Source: Sphaerisporangium rubeum (lineage in GTDB: Bacteria; Actinomycetota; Actinomycetes; Streptosporangiales; Streptosporangiaceae). From it: a stretch of 64,000 nt of DNA. Positions 18,894 to 28,300 of the stretch are shown piece by piece. Within the stretch, counting starts at the first letter, position 1, and each line of letters begins with the position of its first letter. Below the pieces are notes generated by a model. It made no database searches, was not told the origin of the DNA, and saw only the letters and a program-made list of their open reading frames with translations. Location: contig NZ_JACHIU010000001.1 in assembly GCF_014207705.1 (NCBI RefSeq), forward strand, positions 3,650,501 through 3,714,500. Reading direction: 5' to 3'. Position numbers and translations under genes: made by a program.

Positions 18894-19007
18894 CGAGCTG
18901 TAACCGAATATTTTCAGTCCCACTTGGCTTACCCCATGCACGGACGGCCCCGGACCAGGTCAAAATAGAGTCCGGCGGGTTCAGATCGCGCGAATGAGGT
19001 AGGCAGA

Positions 19008-20027
19008 GTGGAGAAGAAGGTCGTACGCGGCCCGGCGATGACCGACGTCGCACGGCTGGCGGGAGTGTCCCACCAGACCGTGTCACGGGTCCTCAACGAC
19101 CATCCGAACGTGCGAGAGCAGACCCGCCTCAGGGTGCGCGCAGCGATCACCGAGCTGGGCTACCGGCCCAACCAGGCCGCCAGGGCCCTGGCGACCGGCC
19201 GGTCACGCCTGCTCGGCGTGGTCACGCAGAACTCCACGTTGTACGGCCCGGCGTCCCTGCTCACCGCCTTCGTCCAGGCCGCGGCCGACGCCGGCTTCGC
19301 GGTGAGCGTCGGCAGCGTACGCACCCTGGACCGGCGCTCCATCGCCGAAGCCGTGGAACGCCACCTCGACCAGCGGGTCGCCGGCATCGTCGTCATCGCC
19401 CCCGTCATGTCGGCCGGCGAGGCGCTGGAACACCTGCGCATCGACCTCCCCCTGGTGACCGTCGACGGCGACCCCGCGCGTCCCGGCGCGCTCGTCACCG
19501 TCGACCAGCAGGAAGGCGCCGCCATGGCGACCCGCCACCTGCTGGAGGCCGGCCACTCCACCGTGTGGCACGTCTCCGGCCCCGCCGAGTGGTTCGACAG
19601 CGCCGGCCGCATCGCCGGCTGGCAGCGAGCCCTCCGCGAAGCCGGCGCCGAGGTCCCCCCCGTCGTCCCCGGCGGCGACTGGACCGCCACCGCCGGCTGC
19701 CGCACCGGCCAGATGCTGGCCCGCATGCCGGAGGTCACCGCCATCTTCGCCGCCAACGACCACCTGGCCCTCGGCATCCTGCGCGCCATGCACCAACGCG
19801 GCCGCCGCGTCCCCGAGGACGTCAGCGTCGTCGGCTTCGACGACGTCCCCGAGGCCGCCTACCTCGTCCCACCCCTGACCACCATCCGCCCCGACTTCGC
19901 CGCCGTGGCCCGCCGCAGCCTCAGCGTCCTGCTGGACGAGATCACCTCCGGCCGTCCGAGCACCGCACGCCACACCGTGGCCCCCACCCTCATCCAACGC
20001 GAAAGCGTCGGCCCCCCCGAATCCTGA
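19008..20027 (+). CDS. LacI-family transcriptional regulator, second copy
   Basis: A 339-residue LacI protein paralogous to the one at 9249. The helix-turn-helix 'MTDVARLAGVSHQTVSRVLN' has the same recognition helix, and the effector domain keeps the same landmarks ('TRHLLEAGHSTVWHVSGPAEW', 'AANDHLALGILRAM', 'SVVGFDDVPEAAYLVPPL'). The GTG start gives the conserved N-terminus; a weak GAGGTAGG lies upstream. It is convergent with the GH43 arabinanase gene. A likely job is control of arabinanase or araBDA genes through the same operator type, or response to a different arabinoside; this is inference. Confidence 0.88.
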   Translation: MEKKVVRGPAMTDVARLAGVSHQTVSRVLNDHPNVREQTRLRVRAAITELGYRPNQAARALATGRSRLLGVVTQNSTLYGPASLLTAFVQAAADAGFAVSVGSVRTLDRRSIAEAVERHLDQRVAGIVVIAPVMSAGEALEHLRIDLPLVTVDGDPARPGALVTVDQQEGAAMATRHLLEAGHSTVWHVSGPAEWFDSAGRIAGWQRALREAGAEVPPVVPGGDWTATAGCRTGQMLARMPEVTAIFAANDHLALGILRAMHQRGRRVPEDVSVVGFDDVPEAAYLVPPLTTIRPDFAAVARRSLSVLLDEITSGRPSTARHTVAPTLIQRESVGPPES

Positions 20028-20167
20028 CCTTCCTGGTGTCTCCCTGCCGGCAGGGATACGGCCCTTAGGTGGCCGAAACGGAGCGGCCGGCTCCTGAATG
20101 TTTCAGCGGATGTGCGGCCACGGCGGCGCTCACATCGACGCGGGCCGCTGACGCACCCGGCGGCCCC

Positions 20168-21148
20168 TCAGTAGACGTACGGCCACCCCGCCGCGTCATA
20201 CGCGATGAGGTTGATGCCGAGCCGAGCCGCGCCGTTGTCGGCGTAGTAGTGGTACACGAGCACATCCGCGTCCACATCGGAGAACACCGCCTGATGCCCC
20301 GGCCCGTGGATGCTCCCGTGCCCCGAAAGGATCTCCGTCCCCCCGCCGGACGTCATCGCCACCCCGTTCCGGTCCACGTACGGCCCCGTGACGCTCGTGG
20401 ATCTCCCGACCATCACCCGGTAGGTGCTCGACGCGCCACGGCAGCACAGGTCGAACGAGACGTACTGGTAGTAGTACGACCCCCGCCGCACGATGTACGG
20501 CGCCTCGATCGCTCCGCCGTTGCGGCCCGCGATCGAGTACAAGGCACTGCCTGACCGCTTCCCCGTCGCCGGATCCAGAGAGATCATCTTGATCCCCGAC
20601 CAGAACGACCCGAAGCTCAGCCACCACCGTCCCTGCGCGTCCACGACCAGATTCGGATCGATGGCGTTGTAGTTGTCCGACGTCCTGGTCTCAATGACCA
20701 GCCCCTGATCGGCCCACGTCCCCGAAGCCCCAGTCGTGCTGGTCGCCAGGAAGATGGCCGACCGATTAGACCCGAACGTCGACGCCGAGTAGTACAGGTA
20801 GTACCGGCCGTTCCGGTAGGAGATATCCGGAGCCCAAAGGTTCCGGCTCCCCCCGGTGTACGTCATCGTCCACGGAGCCCCACCGGGGAACACCGTCCCC
20901 GCGTTCCGGAACGCGATCCGGTCGGTGGACGTCTTGATGGCGAGGTTGTCCCCGGTGTGCACCAGCAGATAGGTACCCGACGACGTCTTCACCACCGCCG
21001 GGTCGTGCACACTGATGTCCCCCGTCACCCTCCCTGGATTCGGATACGCCGCCGCCTCGGCCGCGAACCCGGCCGGCACGACCACCAAGAACACGGACAC
21101 GAGCGCGGACACGACTCCGCGGTACCGCCAGACACGTGGGGACGTCAT
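20168..21148 (-). CDS. Secreted endo-alpha-1,5-L-arabinanase, GH43
   Basis: This enzyme hydrolyses internal alpha-1,5 links of arabinan outside the cell. A signal peptide covers residues 1 to about 34 ('VVSALVSVFLVVVPAGFAAEAAA'). The five-bladed propeller of GH43 follows, with catalytic Asp in 'ISVHDPAVV' (D49), the pKa-modulating Asp in 'YNAIDPNLV' (D164) and the general-acid Glu in 'GGAIEAPYIV' (E215). The 326-residue length equals a single catalytic domain, with no binding module. It produces arabino-oligosaccharides for the transporter and GH51 enzyme. No LacI-type operator was recognised upstream. Confidence 0.93.
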   Translation of the reverse strand: MTSPRVWRYRGVVSALVSVFLVVVPAGFAAEAAAYPNPGRVTGDISVHDPAVVKTSSGTYLLVHTGDNLAIKTSTDRIAFRNAGTVFPGGAPWTMTYTGGSRNLWAPDISYRNGRYYLYYSASTFGSNRSAIFLATSTTGASGTWADQGLVIETRTSDNYNAIDPNLVVDAQGRWWLSFGSFWSGIKMISLDPATGKRSGSALYSIAGRNGGAIEAPYIVRRGSYYYQYVSFDLCCRGASSTYRVMVGRSTSVTGPYVDRNGVAMTSGGGTEILSGHGSIHGPGHQAVFSDVDADVLVYHYYADNGAARLGINLIAYDAAGWPYVY

Positions 21149-21606
21149 GTGATGGCTCCCTTAAGGCCGCACATACCGGACACGAACCGACCACCGAGCC
21201 CGGCACACGGCACTCACGACGTTCGCCGAAACACGCGCCGAAAGCCATGAAAGCCACCGATCCGGCACGTCGTCACCCGTAGCGGTGACGCGCTGCCAGG
21301 GACGCCACGCCGGAACCGCGACGCGCTCCTGCGCGGCAGGCCCAGGCGGGAACGGTGACGCGCGCCGGTCGAGGTGATGGCGACGCTACGTCCGCACACA
21401 CCCCGGCGCCACTCCGTCCCTCCATGAGACTCCGGATGCCACCACCCAGGTTGTTCACGGCGCTACGCGGACCGGCCGGTTCACCTCTTCCGCCATGACA
21501 CCGGTTCGCACGTTGACACTGAAACTTACAGCTCCGGGGTTTCTGCGAGCGTCACCACCAACGTCGTACGGCACTCCGTTTCACGCGACGGTGGTCCGAA
21601 GGAGCA
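21149..21606. other. Intergenic region upstream of arabinanase
   Basis: About 460 bases between the divergently placed arabinanase start and the 3' end of the NTPase gene. It contains repeated GGTGACGCGC-like words (about 21285-21365) and, on the plus strand, TTGACA near 21513 that drives no gene I can identify. No coding feature is supported. Confidence 0.5.
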
Positions 21607-23892
21607 TCACTCGTCGAAGGTGCGAAGCGTGTGATCAGCCGACGGCTCCGCGTCACGGGGTGACGGCCGGCCGGACGTCACAACCTGGTCCTGTGGGGGC
21701 GGAAGAGCGAGATGGTCCTGGATGTCGGCATGGCGGAACTGATAGACCGGTCCGGCGGTGCGCAGGAGGCCCAAGCGGTGAGCGTCCTCCAGGAACGCCA
21801 TCAGACGCCTTGGCGCCTTACCCTGCCGTGCCAGACGGTGGACGCTGAGGAGGTAGGCGATCCAGGCGTGGTGCTGTCCCCAGATGAGAGCGGCCGGCAT
21901 GCCGTACAGAAGGGCACCATGGACGGCGAGAGCGAGACGCAAAGCAGGATGCATCGCGATCAGGGCGCCGAGAAGCCATGTGACGAGACCCGCCAGAAGG
22001 CCGAGCGCGAGCCAGCGGGAGGCGTTCAACGTGGCATCGGCACGCAGGGCGGCACGTGGAGAACTCACGATCTTCGTGGACATGGGGGATTCAAGCCACT
22101 CGATGATGCCACGAGCCATCCCGGCCACAGCACCGAGCAGCACACCCGAGACAAGCCCGAGGACGAGGCCGGTTCCCAGTGCCGTACCGATGACCACTCC
22201 GGCCTGCCGACCCGATCCAACGGTCACCGCCAGTACCCCTACCAGACCGGTCACCGCACCTCCGGCGAGGCCGAACGTGAACCACCGCCTGGCGGCGGTG
22301 CCGGTTCGTGAGAACACGCGGACGCCGTCTCGCAGTCGCAGCCCTGGGGCGCCAGGCGCCTCCCGGCTCCATGTGTCGAATTTCAGTCCGAACACGAGCG
22401 CGAACATGATGCCGGTCAAGAGATCGATCACGATCCACGAGGAAAGCTGGATGGTGAGCCAGTCTTGACGGCCGCTCACGAGGCCGATCTCAAGAGGTGC
22501 CGCGAACCCGTGGACCAGTCCGAGCGTGAGCCCGAGGACCAGTCCGAGCGTCGCGGCGGGCCGGTTCACGCGGTGCCGGTCCGCGTACGGGCCGGTGGTC
22601 CTGGCCAGTTCCCACCAGGCGAGGTCATACGTTTTGTGTTCGTGCATCGCACGCGCCAGATGGCCCAGATACCTACGTGCGTCGGCGGGATCCCATGAAC
22701 GTCTGGGCAGGAAGAAGTGCCCATCCGGATTCCTGTCCGGCGCACGGTCCTGGATGACGGCAGTGACGATGTGGTCCAGCAGATGCGCGCGCAGCTCCGG
22801 ACCCGAGCCGCTGTGAGGGGCGATCAAAGGCCAGGGACACGGCGGATTCAACGGCTTGACGTAGACGGTTCGTATCAGCCAGAGGCCGAAAGCGGTGGCG
22901 CACAGTTCGCTCAATCCGGGATGTGTGCGATTGTTGAGTGCGGTCCACACCAGTTCCCAGTCATGGCGGGGCTCCGGTGGCAGGCAAGTGCGCAGGTAAC
23001 GCGCCGCCGCGGCGGGGGCGATGGGAGACGGAGCGATCACTGCGGCGGCCGTGAGCAGACCTTGCGCTTGGACCGCGGCAGCGAACTCGTCTCTCCGGCT
23101 GGTGAGCACGTACTGCCCTGTCCCGGACAGCCACTTGTTCAAAGCGCTGACCACTGCGGCGCGGAATTCCCTCGGCATTTCATCGAGGCCGTCGAGGACG
23201 GGCATGACATGGCCGCGTTCGATCACCTCGGTTACCGTACCGCGGCCGAACCCCGGGGAGGCGAGCACGGGATAGTGCCGGAGCAGCCGGGCCGTGAGCC
23301 AGGCATGCAGGTCCGGGAATTTCACGGTGTCCCAGGCGTTGACCGGTATGAGAACCGGAACCGGTCGCTCAAGGGCATCGCCGGCTTCGAGCAATTGCAG
23401 CAGCAGCTGAATGGCCAAAGTGGTTTTTCCGGTGCCGTGGTCCCCGATGATGACTAGCCGCCGCCGGTGCAGGTCACCGAATCTCGAGGCCAGATGAGTG
23501 TCGCCGGTGACGGCGAAGTCGTGCGACACTTTCCGGATCGTGCCACGGAGATCCACCAGATCCTGATCGGCCACGAGTTTCCAGAGGACGGTGATGGGTT
23601 CAGGGTCTTCCAGTGCCCGGATCCTTGCCTCCTCCTCCCACTGGCGCTTCACCGCCCGGAGCAGAGCTTTCTTTGCCTCCTGTACGACGTCGTCACGCAC
23701 TGCGGGTGTTTCCTGAGGCGCGGCGGAAAGGGACAACAGAGCCACGAAGAGAGTGGCCATCCCCGTTCCGACGGTCACCAGAGTGCCTATCTCCAGCCTG
23801 AAGACAAGCCAGAGCACCACCCACACGGTGATCATGCCGATTGCCGTGAGGCCTATGAGGAGGTCACGCCACCGAACTCTGATCCTTCGCAT
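21607..23892 (-). CDS. Membrane NACHT-type NTPase
   Basis: A protein of about 761 residues. Two N-terminal hydrophobic helices (about 11-31 and 36-57) precede a charged helix and an NTPase core with Walker A 'IIGDHGTGKTTLAIQLLL' (residues 148-165) and Walker B 'VMPVLDGLDEMP' (229-240), the hhhhDG.DE form typical of NACHT/STAND NTPases; 'YVLTSRRDEF' is the sensor region. The C-terminal half is dominated by several Gly/Leu-rich membrane segments instead of repeats. Such proteins act as signal-dependent switches, some in antiphage defence; the partner is unknown. The ATG at 23892 starts the hydrophobic domain; the frame continues upstream to 23991 without clear signals. Base composition is somewhat lower in GC than the ara region. 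Confidence 0.75.
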   Translation of the reverse strand: MRRIRVRWRDLLIGLTAIGMITVWVVLWLVFRLEIGTLVTVGTGMATLFVALLSLSAAPQETPAVRDDVVQEAKKALLRAVKRQWEEEARIRALEDPEPITVLWKLVADQDLVDLRGTIRKVSHDFAVTGDTHLASRFGDLHRRRLVIIGDHGTGKTTLAIQLLLQLLEAGDALERPVPVLIPVNAWDTVKFPDLHAWLTARLLRHYPVLASPGFGRGTVTEVIERGHVMPVLDGLDEMPREFRAAVVSALNKWLSGTGQYVLTSRRDEFAAAVQAQGLLTAAAVIAPSPIAPAAAARYLRTCLPPEPRHDWELVWTALNNRTHPGLSELCATAFGLWLIRTVYVKPLNPPCPWPLIAPHSGSGPELRAHLLDHIVTAVIQDRAPDRNPDGHFFLPRRSWDPADARRYLGHLARAMHEHKTYDLAWWELARTTGPYADRHRVNRPAATLGLVLGLTLGLVHGFAAPLEIGLVSGRQDWLTIQLSSWIVIDLLTGIMFALVFGLKFDTWSREAPGAPGLRLRDGVRVFSRTGTAARRWFTFGLAGGAVTGLVGVLAVTVGSGRQAGVVIGTALGTGLVLGLVSGVLLGAVAGMARGIIEWLESPMSTKIVSSPRAALRADATLNASRWLALGLLAGLVTWLLGALIAMHPALRLALAVHGALLYGMPAALIWGQHHAWIAYLLSVHRLARQGKAPRRLMAFLEDAHRLGLLRTAGPVYQFRHADIQDHLALPPPQDQVVTSGRPSPRDAEPSADHTLRTFDE

Positions 23893-24138
23893 GCTTACAT
23901 CATCGCTATCTGATGAATGTGCGCGAAAAGATCGATTTAATGATGCTCGATAAGCCGAGATATCTATCGACCATAATAGAGTTCGGTGCAACTAGTCGGA
24001 CATGCGTATATTCAACCGATTGAGAGGAGAATGTTCCTGCGAGACCGGTTAGCAGATCCGGTGTCCGCGTGCGTGGCGCTCTTCGCAGCCGCCGGCGAAT
24101 GCGAGGCTCAAGATATATGGCCGTGACACTGCGTGACG

Positions 24139-24972
24139 TCACCTCGGCGAAAGCGCTTCCGCGCCGAGGATCGGGTTGAGGAAGCCGCCTACGGGGAACG
24201 CCGCTACGACGCCGGACTCCTTGGCCCACACGTGTACGAGGACCTGGTTGAACGCGGCGTCGAGCAAGTTGGTGACGGCGACCATGATCACCATGGTGAG
24301 CAGGAGAGGTTCGCCGCGCAGGAACGTGAGGCCCTGGCTGAACCGCCGCCAGTAGCTCTCCTTCACCGTGGACGCGGGGAAGCGGTGCCCCGTGTCGCGA
24401 GGCAGGGCCCACGCGACCAGCACCGAGCCGAGCGCGAAGCAGGGTGACGCTGATGCCGAGGCCGGCCGGCGGCCGGAGCAGCGTCACCACCGCATCCGCC
24501 GCCGCGGGCCCCGCAGTCTGCGCCAGCCGCTCGGTCACCTCATTAGTCCGGTCGCGCGCTCCAGCGGCACCCTTACTCGTTCGGCCGCCTCGGGGACCAT
24601 GACCTCTTTGGCCAGGTCCCCCGGGCCGCGGGCGGCGCCGACCACCGCGACCAGCGCGAGCAGCGCGCCGAGCGGCAGCGAGCCCAGCGCGTACAACAGG
24701 ACCACGGCCCCGGCCGCCGCGGTGCTCACCACGTCCCCGATCCACGAGACGTGGCGTGGCCCCACCCGATCGACCAGCGGCCCGGTCAGCCCCTTGACCA
24801 GCACGTACGGGGCCATCTTCGCGAACGCCACCAGCCCCGTCTGCGCCGTGCTGCCGGTCGTCGTCAGCACCAGCCAGGGCAGCGCGATGGCCGACACCCG
24901 CGTGCCGGTCAGCGACACCGCCATGGCGGCGAGCAAGCCGGCCATCGGACGTGACGAACCGCGCGGACTCAT
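24139..24972 (-). pseudogene. Frameshifted MFS transporter remnant
   Basis: An MFS protein starts at the ATG at 24972 ('MSPRGSSRPMAGLLAAMAVS', then 'VDRVGPRHV' as the loop 2-3 motif) and runs about 145 residues to a premature stop at 24535. Homology continues in a second frame ('TNEVTERLAQTAGPAAADAV', 'LGISVTLL') and again in a third ('WALPRDTGHRFPASTVKES', 'GLTFLRGEPLLLTMVIM') to about 24139, where it ends without the last helices. At least two frameshifts plus a 3' deletion make this a pseudogene. It begins inside the stop codon of an equally damaged HTH gene. Confidence 0.8.
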
Positions 24973-25160
24973 CAGGCGTCCTCCGGCAGCTCAGGCAGGA
25001 GGTGCGTGATCAGCGACACCCGCGCGGTTCCCTCAGGTGCCGTCTCGCCGGGCATGTCGCGGCGGCAGCGGGACACGACCTCCTCCAGCTCGTCACGCAG
25101 CCGCTGTGCCTCCTGCGGAGTGACGCGCAGCGCGAATGGCGACGGTGACTGACGGAACTT
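24972..25160 (-). pseudogene. 3' fragment of winged-helix regulator upstream of MFS remnant
   Basis: Reading the minus strand in the frame that ends at the TGA overlapping the MFS start gives 'SPFALRVTPQEAQRLRDELE' and, further on, 'RVSLITHLLPELPEDA'. This matches the C-terminal end of ArsR/winged-helix regulators that commonly sit directly before such MFS genes. No helix-turn-helix remains upstream: beyond about 25160 the frame loses resemblance. The regulator-transporter pair was once translationally coupled (TGATGA) and both parts are now broken. Confidence 0.65.
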
Positions 25161-25311
25161 TCCGGCGGCTGCCCCAGAAGTGCCGACGACACCGCTCGTT
25201 GATCTTCTTCAGACAAGGGCTTGGTATCTTCGCGGGCAACTACATCTGAGTATCTGTTCGTGTGCTTGAGGCGGCGCTATCCTCACGTTCGGTCGTGAGT
25301 GGGGTGAGGCA

Positions 25312-28300
25312 ATGGCCGACAAGGTAGAGCTTTTTCAGGCGTTGCTACAGCGGTTGGAACACTTCGAGTCGACACGGGATCCGCTGCCGTTGCTGGAAGC
25401 ATCCACCGTCGAGCAGGCCGGTCAACTGCTCCAGGCCACCGGCGGCGGCGACGACGAAACCCTTGCGCTGCATCTACTGGCCTGGTTGCACTGGTACCGT
25501 CACCTTGTTTCTCCAGAGGAGGAGAACCTTGCGGACCTGAAAGCCGCGGTGCGTATGTTCATCCCCTGTTTCGTCGACGACACCGGCTCGATTCCGGTGG
25601 TATTGCTTCCTTTTCTGGCTGATCACGCGATTCCCTATGCCGAGGAGCGCCTGCAACATGCGATCGACACGTCCGATCAAGGCGTGATCGTGGCTGTGGT
25701 CCGACTGTGGCGACGAATTCTGGACCACCTTCCCGAGGATAGTAGTGAGCGTCACGCATGCCTCGGGAACCTGGCGGCCGCTCTGGAGCTTCAATTCCGG
25801 CGGCTGGGGACTGTGGAAGATGCTGATGAGTCGATTGACCTGGGGCGTCAGGCGGTACTTGCCGCTCCAGAGATTGATGATCGGGCAGTATATTTGAATA
25901 ATCTGGGAACGGCGTTGCGCGGCCGTTTCGAACGTACGGGGTTCATCGAGGATCTGGACGAGGCGATCGCGGTGGCACGACAGGCCCTGCAAGCCACCTC
26001 GGCCGGCCACCCTGGCCGTGCGGGCCGGTTGAACACCCTTGGGAATGCTCTGCAGACCCGTTTCGGACGTGTGGGGGTGATCGAGGATCTGGATGAGGCG
26101 ATCTCGACGGCGCGCCAGGCCGTGGTAGAGGACCACGCTGACAGCCCTGACCATGCTATGTATCTCAATAATCTGGGGAACGCGCTGCAGATCCGTTTCG
26201 AGCGGATGGGAGCATTGGAGGATCTGAATGAGGCGATCAATGTAAAAAATAATGCGGTGCGATGCACGCCTGCTGGTCATCCCGACAGCGCCGGTCGCCT
26301 CAGCAACCTCGGGAGCGCGTTGTCGGCCCGATTCGGGCGGATAGGCGTGTTGAGGGATTTGGATCAGGCGGTGGAGGTGGGGCGTCGGGCGGTGCGGTTG
26401 GCTCATCTCGGCGACCCCGATCGGGCGATGTATCTTAATAATTTGGGTAATGCGTTGCAGGTTCGTTTCCAGCGGATCGGGGTGTTGGAGGATTTGGATG
26501 AGGCGGTGGAGGTGGCGCGTCAGGCGGTACAGGTCACTCCTGACGATCATCCGGTACGGGTGGGGTACCTGAATAATTTGGGTGGTGCGTTGCAGCTCCG
26601 TTTCTTACGGATGGGGGTTCTGGCGGATCTGGATGAGGCGGTGGAATCGGGACGCCAGGCCGTGCGAGCCATCGCTCCCGGACATCCGGACGAGGCGAGG
26701 TGCCTGGGTAACCTGGGGAACGCCCTGTGGTTGCGTTTCGATAACGCCGGGACACTGCGGCATTTGGATGAGGCGGTGGAGGTGGGGCGTCGGGCGGTGC
26801 GGTTGGCTCATCTCGGCGATCCCGATCGGGCGATGTATCTTAATAATTTGGGTAATGCGTTGCAGGTTCGTTTCCAGCGGATCGGGGTGTTGGAGGATTT
26901 GGATGAGGCGGTGGAGGTGGCGCGTCAGGCGGTACAGGTCACTCCTGACGATCATCCGGTACGGGTGGGGTACCTGAATAATTTGGGTGGTGCGTTGCAG
27001 CTCCGTTTCTTACGGATGGGGGTTCTGGCGGATCTGGATGAGGCGGTGGAATCGGGACGCCAGGCCGTGCGAGCCATCGCTCCCGGACATCCGGACGAGG
27101 CGAGGTGCCTGAGCAATCTAGGGAACGCGCTACGAATGCAGTCCGAACAAACCGGAGCGCTGGATGCTTTGAATGAGGCTGTAGGCATGTGGCGTCAAGT
27201 GGTCCAGGTAACTCCTACAGACCATCCTGACCGGCCGATGTACCTGAGCAATCTAGGAGTAGGACTGCGATATCGCTATGAGCGCACCGGAGTGCTGGAT
27301 GATTTGGATGAGGCGGTTGAGGTGGGTCGTCAGGCGGTGCAAGCCTCCTCTGCCGGCGATCCGGACCGGGCGGTGTACCTGAGCAACTTGGGGAATGCCT
27401 TGGGGTTCCGTCACGAAAGACTCGGAACGGACGGGGATCTGGACGCTGCTGTATCGGCTTATGAGGAAGTGGTAGGTATAGACTCAGCTGCCCCGTCCAT
27501 GCGAATCGGTGCTGCTGAGATCGCTGCGAATCTGTGCGCGACCCTCCGGCCACGCCAGGCCGCTGCACTTTTGGAGAGTGCGGTGGAATTGCTGCCGCAG
27601 GTGGCGCCGAGACGACTCGCGCGGTCTGACCAGCAGTATGCAGTTGGCGCTTTTCATGGACTCGCAGCCGATGCCGCCGCACTGGCCCTCGCCGTCCCGG
27701 GCCTGTCTTCCGGTCAACGAGCTACGAAGGCGTTGCGACTCTTGGAGGCCGCGAGGGCGATTCTGCTGAGCCAGGCCCTGCGTACTCGCAGTGACTTGAC
27801 CGATTTACGTGCGCAACATCCCGGTGTCGCCACCCGGTTCGTTGAACTTAGGGACCTATTGGACCGGCCCCTTGCCGGTAGGGTTGCGAACCCTTTGACG
27901 GTCACCTGGCAAAGGTCCACGATCGCAGTCGAACCCGTCGTGGACGATCGGCGGCGTTTGGCCGATGAGTTCACCGCTCTGCTTGACCACATCCGCTCCT
28001 TGGAAAATTTCGGTTCCTTTGCTCTTCCTCCATCTGTCGACGAGCTACTGGAGCAGGCGGGGTCCGGTCCGGTGATCGTGTTGAACATCAGCCGCCACCG
28101 GAGCGACGCGCTGTTGCTCGCCCCGGACGGCATCACCGCACTGGAACTGCCAGGGCTCACTCCTGACACCGTGCTCGCGCGGGTCAACGCCTTTCAACAC
28201 GCCGTGCGCGTCGCCACCGATCTTGGTCTTCCCGAACATGATCGAGGGGACGCCGACGAAACGGTCACCGCCGTTCTGGGTTGGCTGTGGGATGAGGTCG

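Noticed and set aside
20040-20055. CCCTGCCGGCAGGG palindrome after the second lacI as a terminator
   Set aside because: It has no loop and no T-run; it may help end convergent transcripts, but support is too weak to list as a terminator.
25474-26550. Long antisense frame opposite the TPR array
   Set aside because: It mirrors the repeated TPR codons and has no start signals; the plus-strand protein explains the region.
26357-27111. CRISPR-like array
   Set aside because: The repeats are codon-phased TPR units of 405 bp period inside one gene, not short repeats with spacers.
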